Below, piece by piece: positions 7,977-15,507 of a stretch of 64,000 nucleotides of DNA. Position 1 is the stretch's first letter; each line of letters begins with the position of its first letter. Made by a program: the position numbers and the translations under genes. The notes under the pieces are model-generated. The model had not been told where the DNA came from, did no database searches, and saw only the letters and a list, made by a program, of their open reading frames with translations. The stretch comes from Aquimarina algiphila (GTDB lineage Bacteria; Bacteroidota; Bacteroidia; Flavobacteriales; Flavobacteriaceae): the NCBI RefSeq assembly GCF_007489275.1, contig NZ_VLNR01000013.1, positions 43,836 to 107,835 of the forward strand, read 5' to 3'.

Positions 7977-9188
7977 ATGTCAATTTTAAGCGGTAAAAAG
8001 ATTTTAATTGGTGTAACCGCTGGTATTGCAGCCTATAAAACAGCTAGCTTAGTTCGTTTGTTTATTAAAGCCGGAGCAGAGGTAAAGGTTATTATGACCC
8101 CTGCATCTAAGGACTTTGTGACTCCGCTAACCTTATCTACATTATCCAAAAACCCTGTGTATTCATCTTTCTTTAATGAAGAAGATGAAAATGCAGAATG
8201 GAATAATCATGTCGATTTTGGTTTATGGGCTGATTTGATGTTGGTAGCTCCAGCTACAGCTAATACGATGTCTAAAATGGCAACAGGAAATAGTGATAAT
8301 TTATTACTAGCTACTTACTTATCTGCAAAGTGTCCTGTGTATTTTGCGCCAGCGATGGATTTAGATATGTATAATCATCCATCTACACATCAAACTTTCA
8401 AAAAATTACAAGAATTTGGTAATATTATGATTCCTGCAGAGTCGGGAGAATTAGCTAGTGGGTTAGTTGGACAAGGACGTATGGCAGAACCAGATACTAT
8501 CGTTAAATTTATAGAAAAAGATATTTTAGGAAAGCTTCCGTTAGAAGGAAAAAAAGTTCTTATTACTGCTGGGCCAACCTATGAAGCAATTGATCCGGTT
8601 CGATTCATTGGAAATCATTCCAGTGGCAGAATGGGAATCGAATTGGCTAATGTAGCTGCTAATCTTGGGGCTCAGGTGTGTTTGGTTTTAGGACCATCCT
8701 CACTTTCTGTTAATCATAGCTTAATCAGAGTGATTAATGTAATCAGCGCAAAAGATATGTATGAAGCGGTGATGTTAGAATATGAGACTTCAGATATAGC
8801 TATTGCGTCGGCTGCTGTTGCAGATTATAGACCTAAAAATATATCAAATCAAAAAATTAAAAAGAAAGATACTGCATTTTCTATTGAATTAGAGAGAACA
8901 AATGATATCCTTAAATGGATGGGAACAGAAAAGAAACACCAGTTTTTGGTAGGTTTTGCGTTAGAGACTGAAAATGAAGAAGAGAATGCAAAAAGTAAAT
9001 TAAAAAATAAAAACTTAGATTTGATTGTTCTTAATTCTCTTAATGATAAAGGGGCTGGTTTTAAAGGGCAAACAAATAAAGTGACTCTGATTAATCATAA
9101 ATTAGGGATTAAAGCGTTTGATCTAAAAACAAAGTCAGAGGTTGCTCAAGATATATTCAATGAAATTAATACGCTAAAAAATGAATAG
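7977..9188 (+). CDS. coaBC: Bifunctional phosphopantothenoylcysteine decarboxylase / phosphopantothenate-cysteine ligase
   Basis: CoaBC carries out two consecutive steps of coenzyme A synthesis. The N-terminal flavoprotein (CoaC) half has GVTAGIAAYKTASLVRLF, the active-site His in the NHVDFG segment, the APATANTMSKMA segment, and the PAMDLDMYNHP loop. The C-terminal CoaB half starts near residue 185 with KKVLITAGPTYEAIDPVRFI, then NHSSGRMG, AAVADYRP, and a lysine-rich KIKKK segment. The length of 403 residues is normal. The 3' end overlaps the next start by 8 nt. Confidence 0.97.
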   Translation: MSILSGKKILIGVTAGIAAYKTASLVRLFIKAGAEVKVIMTPASKDFVTPLTLSTLSKNPVYSSFFNEEDENAEWNNHVDFGLWADLMLVAPATANTMSKMATGNSDNLLLATYLSAKCPVYFAPAMDLDMYNHPSTHQTFKKLQEFGNIMIPAESGELASGLVGQGRMAEPDTIVKFIEKDILGKLPLEGKKVLITAGPTYEAIDPVRFIGNHSSGRMGIELANVAANLGAQVCLVLGPSSLSVNHSLIRVINVISAKDMYEAVMLEYETSDIAIASAAVADYRPKNISNQKIKKKDTAFSIELERTNDILKWMGTEKKHQFLVGFALETENEEENAKSKLKNKNLDLIVLNSLNDKGAGFKGQTNKVTLINHKLGIKAFDLKTKSEVAQDIFNEINTLKNE

Positions 9189-10065
9189 ACTGTTCCTTGT
9201 TATCGCGCTTATAGTAAGTTTTGGAGCTAATGCCCAGGAATTTAATGCTACAGTAGTAGTTAATGCCGAGCAAACGGGGAATCCAAATTTACAAGTGTTT
9301 AAAACTTTGGAGCGTTCACTAACAGAATTTATTAACAATACAAAATGGACAGATGTAGATTATCGTACAGAAGAACGCATTAATTGTAGCTTTTTTGTCA
9401 CAATAGTAGGATATGATAATGATGCTTTTACAGCAACTGTTCAGGTGCAAGCTTCACGCCCTGTATTTGGATCCAATTATTCAACTACTATTTTTAATGT
9501 TAATGATAAGCAGTTTAGTTTTAATTATCTAGAATTTCAGCCACTAAACTATAATCCAAATAATTTTGAATCTAATCTGATTTCTGTTGTTGCATTTTAT
9601 TTATATACTATTTTGGGGGTGGATGCAGATACTTTTGAAATGAATAGTGGTACATCGTATTACGAAGAAGCAAAAAATATCGTAGGAAATGCGCAAAGTA
9701 GTAATACGTTGGGGTGGCAACGAGAACAAAACCCTAATAGATTTAGGCTTAACGATGATCTTCTGTCTAATACGTATGAAGGGTATAGGAAAGCGATGTA
9801 TACTTATCATAGAGAAGGGCTGGATGTAATGCATAATAATTTAAAAGAAGGTAAAAAAACAATTACTGAAGCAATGAAGTCGTTGGAAGATGTTCATAAT
9901 ACCAGGCCAAATTCATATATAATGCGAGTGTTTTTTGATGCCAAAGCAGATGAAATAGCAAGCGTTCTTTCCGGTGGGCCTTCTGTAAATATTGCCGAAA
10001 CAATTCAGATACTCAATAAAATTGCTCCTACTTATGGAGATAATTGGAAAGAAATTAAATTCTAA
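9181..10065 (+). CDS. porD: DUF4835 family secreted protein (type IX secretion PorD-like)
   Basis: A 294-residue protein with a signal peptide (MNRLFLVIALIVSFGANAQ). The mature part begins EFNATVVVNAEQTGN, characteristic of DUF4835, the family annotated as the T9SS accessory protein PorD. The region YYEEAKNIVGNAQSSNTLGWQ near residue 160 is also typical. It is presumably periplasmic or outer membrane associated. It overlaps coaBC by 8 nt and shares its operon, separate from the other T9SS genes at 12.6-18.4 kb. The PorD name is from family knowledge; its role is less firmly established than that of core T9SS genes. Confidence 0.8.
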   Translation: MNRLFLVIALIVSFGANAQEFNATVVVNAEQTGNPNLQVFKTLERSLTEFINNTKWTDVDYRTEERINCSFFVTIVGYDNDAFTATVQVQASRPVFGSNYSTTIFNVNDKQFSFNYLEFQPLNYNPNNFESNLISVVAFYLYTILGVDADTFEMNSGTSYYEEAKNIVGNAQSSNTLGWQREQNPNRFRLNDDLLSNTYEGYRKAMYTYHREGLDVMHNNLKEGKKTITEAMKSLEDVHNTRPNSYIMRVFFDAKADEIASVLSGGPSVNIAETIQILNKIAPTYGDNWKEIKF

Positions 10066-10213
10066 GAATACTTTTATTTTTGTTGGGTTTACTTCAGGTG
10101 TTTTTGATAATTATGTTACAAATTTTGTCCGTTTAAAAAAATAAAAGCAACAGATGTTTTTTTTAAAAACTATAGTATCTTTACTTTTTTAAAACAATAA
10201 ATATTTCTATCCC

Positions 10214-11866
10214 TTGCTTAAAGGTCTTTCGATAAAAAACTTTGCGTTAATAGAACAACTACAGGTATCTTTTGATTCTGGTTTGATAACTATTACTGGA
10301 GAAACTGGAGCCGGTAAATCTTTATTACTTGGTGCTTTAGGATTACTTCTTGGTAAAAGAGCAGATTTAAATAGTGTTAAAGATAGTTCTCAAAAATGTG
10401 TAATAGAAGGCGTGTTTTCTGTAGCAAAGTATAATCTAAAATCTTTTTTTGAAAAAGAAGAACTTGATTATGAAGATGAGACTATAATAAGACGAGAAAT
10501 ATTACCTTCAGGTAAATCAAGAGCTTTTATAAATGATACACCTGTTACTCTGCAATCCCTTGCTTCACTAGGAGTAAGATTGATAGATATACATAGTCAA
10601 CATCAAACTTTAGAGGTCACTACAAACGATTTTCAATTTGAAGTTTTGGATGCCTTGTCAGGAGCAGATCGAGAAATAGAATCATACAAAAGAGGACTTA
10701 AGCTATTAAAAGAAAAAGAAAAAGAGGTACATACGCTTATTGCTAGTCAAGAAGAATTTACCAAAGAGTATGAATATAATGCTTTTTTACTCAAAGAATT
10801 GAAAGAAGCAAAATTAAAACCTGATGAGTTAGAAGAGCTAGAAACGCAATATGAACGGCTAAACAATATAGAAGAAATTCAAGAACGATTATCCGGTTCG
10901 ATTGCTATAGTTTCTTCAGAAGAGGTTGGGGTATCTGATCAATTAAATACGATTAAGGCTAATCTATCAAAAATAGAATCATATTCTGGTTCTTTAAAAG
11001 AGCTATCAGGACGAATCGATAGTGTATATATAGAATTGGAAGATATATATGCTTCGTTGCGAGATGAATTTGATAAGCTTGAAGCAGATCCTCAACAATT
11101 GCAAGCAGCAAGTGAACGATTACAGTTGTTGCATAATTTACAGATAAAACATAATGCCTCTGGTATCAATGAATTAATTAGTTTGACAGAGGTGTTGCAG
11201 GAAAAAGTAGCTAAAACAGAATCACTTACTGAAGATATAGAAAAAATTAAAGAAGAGATACTAGTTGTTCAAGCTCAGCTGGATAAAGTAGCAGAGAAGA
11301 TTCATGAGAAACGAAATAAAGCACTTCCTAAGCTGATAAAAGAATTAGAGGATATTCTTAAAGCCTTAGGGATGTCTAATGCTACTTTTCAAGCTTCTCT
11401 AGAATTACAGGATAAATATTTAACTAATGGAAAAGAACTCTTAACATTTCTATTTTCTGCTAATAAAGGAGGGGCGTTTGGAGAACTTAAAAAAGTGGCT
11501 TCAGGCGGGGAGTTATCAAGAATAATGATTGCAATTAAGTCAATTCTTTCTAGATACGCTCAATTGCCTACTATTATTTTTGATGAGATAGATACAGGAG
11601 TTTCTGGTGAAATAGCGCATAAAATGGCAGATTTGATGATGAATATGAGTAAAAATCTTCAGGTTTTTAGTATTACTCATTTACCTCAGATCGCAGCCAA
11701 AGGACAAAGTCACTACAAAGTTTACAAAGAAGACCTTAATAATTCTACAATTACACAGCTTAAATTATTAAGCAAGGAGGAGCGAATAAGAGAAATTGCC
11801 GAAATGATAGGAGGAAAAGATATTTCTGATTCGGCATTGACTCATGCAAAAGCGTTGATACAGTAA
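10214..11866 (+). CDS. recN: DNA repair protein RecN (TTG start)
   Basis: RecN is an SMC-like ATPase that acts early in double-strand break repair. It has the Walker A segment GETGAGKSLLLGALGLLLGK (about residues 29-48), a long coiled-coil region (about 150-390), the ABC signature ASGGELSRIMIAIKS, Walker B TIIFDEIDTGVSGE, and the H-loop ITHLPQIAAKG. The 550-residue length is standard. The start is TTG 10214, giving LKGLSIKNFALIEQL, which aligns with the usual N-terminus; no ATG is available. It stands alone after a 148-nt gap. Confidence 0.96.
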   Translation: MLKGLSIKNFALIEQLQVSFDSGLITITGETGAGKSLLLGALGLLLGKRADLNSVKDSSQKCVIEGVFSVAKYNLKSFFEKEELDYEDETIIRREILPSGKSRAFINDTPVTLQSLASLGVRLIDIHSQHQTLEVTTNDFQFEVLDALSGADREIESYKRGLKLLKEKEKEVHTLIASQEEFTKEYEYNAFLLKELKEAKLKPDELEELETQYERLNNIEEIQERLSGSIAIVSSEEVGVSDQLNTIKANLSKIESYSGSLKELSGRIDSVYIELEDIYASLRDEFDKLEADPQQLQAASERLQLLHNLQIKHNASGINELISLTEVLQEKVAKTESLTEDIEKIKEEILVVQAQLDKVAEKIHEKRNKALPKLIKELEDILKALGMSNATFQASLELQDKYLTNGKELLTFLFSANKGGAFGELKKVASGGELSRIMIAIKSILSRYAQLPTIIFDEIDTGVSGEIAHKMADLMMNMSKNLQVFSITHLPQIAAKGQSHYKVYKEDLNNSTITQLKLLSKEERIREIAEMIGGKDISDSALTHAKALIQ

Positions 11867-11951
11867 AGTTAATAGTATTAGATTAAGCTGAATATGAAAA
11901 AACATGTTCTTAATTGGTTAAAAAACAGGTTTTTAAAACTTTGGCTCGTGT

Positions 11952-11999
11952 ATTTCATCGATTATTTGCAGAATAAACCGATGAAATGATTGTTTTTTA
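11952..11999 (+). terminator. Probable intrinsic terminator of recN
   Basis: ATTTCATCG (11952-11960) pairs with CGATGAAAT (11979-11987), a 9-bp perfect stem with an 18-nt loop, followed by GATTGTTTTTTAT. It lies 86 nt after the recN stop. Confidence 0.55.
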
Positions 12000-12084
12000 T
12001 CGATTTTAACAGTATGCCCACTATTTGTCTCTATTTATTTTGTAGTTTGCAAGCGTAGTTCCCAAATCTACAAACCCCCAAATT

Positions 12085-12579
12085 ATGAAATCACCTATTA
12101 GAGTAATCTACATTGCTTGCATGGTAATGTTATTTTTTTCGTGTTCCTCAGAAAATGTTGATGATGATTTAAATTCTCCTATCAAAGAGTTTACTGTTCC
12201 AGAAGTAAAATCCATTGAGGTTGAAATTTTAGAGCGTATAAATAATTACAGAGCATCTATTGGATTATCTGTTCTGGAGACCTTGGATATTGTGAAATCA
12301 CAAGCATATAGTCATACTGAGTATATGATTAAAGAAAATCAAATTTCTCATGATTACTTTCATGCTCGTAAATCATATCTCCTTACAAATGCAGGAGCAA
12401 ATTCTGTTGCCGAGAATGTTGGTTATGGATATTCTTCAGCAGAATCTGTAGTCAATGCATGGATAAAAAGCGATAGCCATAGAGAAACAATAGAAGGTGA
12501 TTTTACGAATTTTGACATTTCAGCAGAGCAAAATGAGGATGGGGTTATGTATTTTACAAATATTTTTATTAAAAAATAA
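12085..12579 (+). CDS. CAP (SCP/PR-1) domain lipoprotein
   Basis: A 164-residue protein with a lipoprotein signal (MKSPIRVIYIACMVMLFFSC). Residues about 48-160 are a compact bacterial CAP domain. The hallmark residues are visible: His in YSHTEYM, Glu in AENVGYG, and His in SDSHRETI, with the N-terminal ILERINNYRASIGL helix. CAP domains occur in secreted proteins with varied or unknown roles. The acidic stretch SSENVDDD after the lipid-modified Cys resembles the export signals of surface lipoproteins in this phylum, so it may face outward (inference). It converges on the T9SS operon 16 nt away. Confidence 0.85.
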   Translation: MKSPIRVIYIACMVMLFFSCSSENVDDDLNSPIKEFTVPEVKSIEVEILERINNYRASIGLSVLETLDIVKSQAYSHTEYMIKENQISHDYFHARKSYLLTNAGANSVAENVGYGYSSAESVVNAWIKSDSHRETIEGDFTNFDISAEQNEDGVMYFTNIFIKK

Positions 12580-12595
12580 AAAAATACTATCTAGA

Positions 12596-14545
12596 TTATT
12601 TATAATCATTGAGTATTAAAAAAGCCGAACGTCTATTTTCTTCATGATCTTTTTCAGTACACTGTCTGTCATAACCTTTACCACATTTATTTAATAATTG
12701 TGATTCGCCATAACCTACAAAACTAGGAATTCGTTCTGTATTAATTCCTCTGGATATAATATAATCTCTAGTGGATTTGGCACGTCTTTGGGATAGTTTT
12801 AGATTGTATCTATCTGCACCACGACTATCTGTATGGGATTCAATTTTTATAATCATTTTTGAGTTTTCTTTCATTACACTAACAATATTCTCTAATTCAT
12901 ACGCGGCATCAGTACGAATTTCATATTTGTCAAAATCAAAGAAGATAGGATTGATTACAATTTCCTTGTTTATAATTAAGGGGGTTAAATATAAATCTAT
13001 TTCAGTTTTATCTTTGTTTTTGGTTGTTGTTGAGAATTCTTTGGAATCAGGTTTATAATTAGCTTTTGTAGCAAAAATGGAAAACGTTTTTCCACATGGT
13101 ATTTCTTCAAAAGTATATTCACCATTTTTGTTTGATAGCGTAGAACTAATAATTTTACCTGTTTGATCAATAATCTGTACTGTAACTTCAGGAAGAGGTT
13201 CTGATGTGTTTTTATCATATGTGATGCCGGTTAAAATTTGCATGCACTCGTATCGATCAAAAGTGTAAATATCATCACTTCCTATACCGCCAGTTCTATT
13301 GGATGAGAAATAACCAGAATCCCCGGTTGGATTGGAAAAAAATGCAAAATCATCATAACCACTATTAAAGGGTGCCCCAAGATTTTTGATTTCTATATCT
13401 TCATCTATGTCCTTTTTTAGTATATCAGATTTATAAATATCTAAAAGGCCTAAGTTTATATGACTATCTGAAGAGAAATATAATGTAGAGTCTTTTGCTA
13501 CAAAAGGGAAGACCTCTCGCCCTTCTGTATTAATTCTATCACCTAAGTTTTCAATATTTCCAAATGTGCCATCAGTATTGATAGCAACTTTGTATATATC
13601 TGACTGACCATAACCTCCTTCTCTGTTTGAAACAAAATATAAGGTCTTCTCATCAGGACTTAAGGCTGGATGTCCGGTAGAAAAAGTTTTACCATTAAAA
13701 GGCAGCTCCTCAATATCTGTCCATAGACGATTTCGAAGTTTAGCTCTATAGAGTTTTAGGTTAGAGTTACCTTCTTTGTCATATGATGCTTTTTTTCTTT
13801 TATTAATATTATTTCTTGTAAAGTATAGCGTTTTTCCATCATTTGTTATTGCTAAAGCTCCCTCGTGTTCATTCTTTAAATTTATTTTATCTGAGGTAAT
13901 GGGAGTTATATTGCTAATCACAAGGGTTGAATCAATTCGTTCAATTGTTGATTGATAAATATTTAAATAAGGTTCCCCATTCCACTTATAAATTTTTTGT
14001 TTTCCAAAAAGACTGTCGTTTGCTCTTGATGAAGAGAAATATAGGCTTCCATTTCTTTCATATCCTCCAAAATCAGAATATTTACTATTTGAACTTAGAT
14101 TTACAATACGAATATACTTGTCTTTTGTGCTGGACAATTCTTGAAATTTTTCGAGTGTTATATCTTCAGAACCTTTTAGACGTCTGCTATTTTTTTGATG
14201 TGCTTTAAGTTTTTTTAGCCAATTATTTGCTTCGTCAAAATGGCCTAAACTTCTTAAAGTTTGTATGTACTTATAAATATATTCAGGAGCAATATCCTTG
14301 TACTTGCTAATCGCTTTATTATACCAAAAGTATGCTTGTTCTGAGTTTGAATTGTTGTAATAGCAATCACCAATTCTGGATAGAATATGTTTAGTACTAT
14401 CTTCTTTTTTTAATGCATCTTTATATAATTCTTTTGCTTTGAGATAAGCAAAATCCTTAAAAAATTTGTCGGCTACTTTTGATTTTTGAGCATAAATAAA
14501 AGTGCTAAAAAAGAAGATTAAAATTAAAAGGATTCTATTTTTCAT
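12596..14545 (-). CDS. OmpA family protein with TPR and PD40/WD40-like repeats (T9SS/gliding-associated)
   Basis: A 649-residue secreted protein (signal MKNRILLILIFFFSTFIYAQ). An N-terminal TPR-like region (about 20-130) is followed by PD40 beta-propeller blades (LYFTRNNINKR; GHPALSPDEKTLYFVSNREGG; DSTLYFSSDSH; GYFSSNRTGGIGSDDIY), a carboxypeptidase-regulatory-like beta sandwich (LTGITYDKNTSEPLPEVTVQ), and a C-terminal OmpA peptidoglycan-binding domain (FFDFDKYEIRTDAAYELENI, then SHTDSRGADRYNLKLSQRRA). The architecture matches PorE/SprE-like proteins that pair with PorP/SprF. It is last in the three-gene operon, 12 nt after the PorP gene. Confidence 0.9.
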   Translation of the reverse strand: MKNRILLILIFFFSTFIYAQKSKVADKFFKDFAYLKAKELYKDALKKEDSTKHILSRIGDCYYNNSNSEQAYFWYNKAISKYKDIAPEYIYKYIQTLRSLGHFDEANNWLKKLKAHQKNSRRLKGSEDITLEKFQELSSTKDKYIRIVNLSSNSKYSDFGGYERNGSLYFSSSRANDSLFGKQKIYKWNGEPYLNIYQSTIERIDSTLVISNITPITSDKINLKNEHEGALAITNDGKTLYFTRNNINKRKKASYDKEGNSNLKLYRAKLRNRLWTDIEELPFNGKTFSTGHPALSPDEKTLYFVSNREGGYGQSDIYKVAINTDGTFGNIENLGDRINTEGREVFPFVAKDSTLYFSSDSHINLGLLDIYKSDILKKDIDEDIEIKNLGAPFNSGYDDFAFFSNPTGDSGYFSSNRTGGIGSDDIYTFDRYECMQILTGITYDKNTSEPLPEVTVQIIDQTGKIISSTLSNKNGEYTFEEIPCGKTFSIFATKANYKPDSKEFSTTTKNKDKTEIDLYLTPLIINKEIVINPIFFDFDKYEIRTDAAYELENIVSVMKENSKMIIKIESHTDSRGADRYNLKLSQRRAKSTRDYIISRGINTERIPSFVGYGESQLLNKCGKGYDRQCTEKDHEENRRSAFLILNDYK

Positions 14546-14557
14546 ATAGATATAAGC

Positions 14558-15496
14558 TTAAAAGAATCTTGGGGATCTAACACGTTTTTCGTTAAACAGT
14601 TCATACATGAGTAATATTTCATGAGTAGCTCCTATATATGGTCTCAGGTCAGAAATAAAATGTTCATAAGCATAACCAACTCTAAATTGTTTTGTTATTT
14701 GAAAATCTGCTAAAGCACCTACTGAAGCAGTGTCTTTATTATATCTATAAGAACCTCCGAGCCATAATTTATTATAGAGAAGAACATTTGCGTTTACATC
14801 CATCGAAAGGGGCGCTCCGTTGGTAGCTTTCAATAAAATCGATGGCTTTAATTTTGCATTTGTGCTAAGGTCAAACACATATCCTCCAGTAAAATAATAG
14901 CTCACACGTTCTAGTGCAACGTATTCTACAGAAGTAGTTTCAGTAGTGCGATTATTATCGGTGTTTAATATTCGGGGAGCAGAAAGTCCTACATACCACG
15001 CATTCGAATTTAAATATAATCCAGCACCAATATTTGGATTCAATCGATTAGCATAATTTCCGAAGAAAGGGTCTTGAGTAACATCAGGATCGTTTAAAAA
15101 CTCTTGATCCAGGTTATAATGTGTAACTCCTCCTTTAAATCCGAAAGCTAATTTTGTTGTCTCTGTGATATTAATAGAATATGAAAAATCACCATAAATA
15201 TATAGGTAGTTTTCAAAACCAGGAGCATCCCTTATGACAGATAATCCAATTCCGATTTTATCATTTCTCAATGGAGAATGAACTGATAATGTTTGAGTTT
15301 CTGGTCCTCTTTGTATTCCTGTCCATTGGTTTCTGTGTAATCCTACAATACTTAGTGTTTTTCTACTACCGGCATAGGCTGGATTTATAGATATAGTGTT
15401 AAACATATACTGCGTGAACTGCGGTAGTTGTTGTGTATATCCGATCGAACTAATACATAGTATTAGTAATGTTATTTTATTTTTTACCCCCCTCAT
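14558..15496 (-). CDS. PorP/SprF family type IX secretion membrane protein
   Basis: A 312-residue outer membrane beta-barrel with a signal peptide (KITLLILCISSIGYTQ) and the family-defining mature start QLPQFTQYMFNTISINPAYAG. Later landmarks include HRNQWTGIQRGPETQTLS and the C-terminal FRVGYAYEHF. PorP/SprF proteins anchor or help export specific T9SS substrates at the cell surface. The gene lies between the large adhesin and the OmpA protein, 12 nt after the former's stop. The expected partner is the upstream secreted protein (known pattern, inferred here). Confidence 0.93.
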   Translation of the reverse strand: MRGVKNKITLLILCISSIGYTQQLPQFTQYMFNTISINPAYAGSRKTLSIVGLHRNQWTGIQRGPETQTLSVHSPLRNDKIGIGLSVIRDAPGFENYLYIYGDFSYSINITETTKLAFGFKGGVTHYNLDQEFLNDPDVTQDPFFGNYANRLNPNIGAGLYLNSNAWYVGLSAPRILNTDNNRTTETTSVEYVALERVSYYFTGGYVFDLSTNAKLKPSILLKATNGAPLSMDVNANVLLYNKLWLGGSYRYNKDTASVGALADFQITKQFRVGYAYEHFISDLRPYIGATHEILLMYELFNEKRVRSPRFF

Positions 15497-15507
15497 GGAT
15501 TATTTGT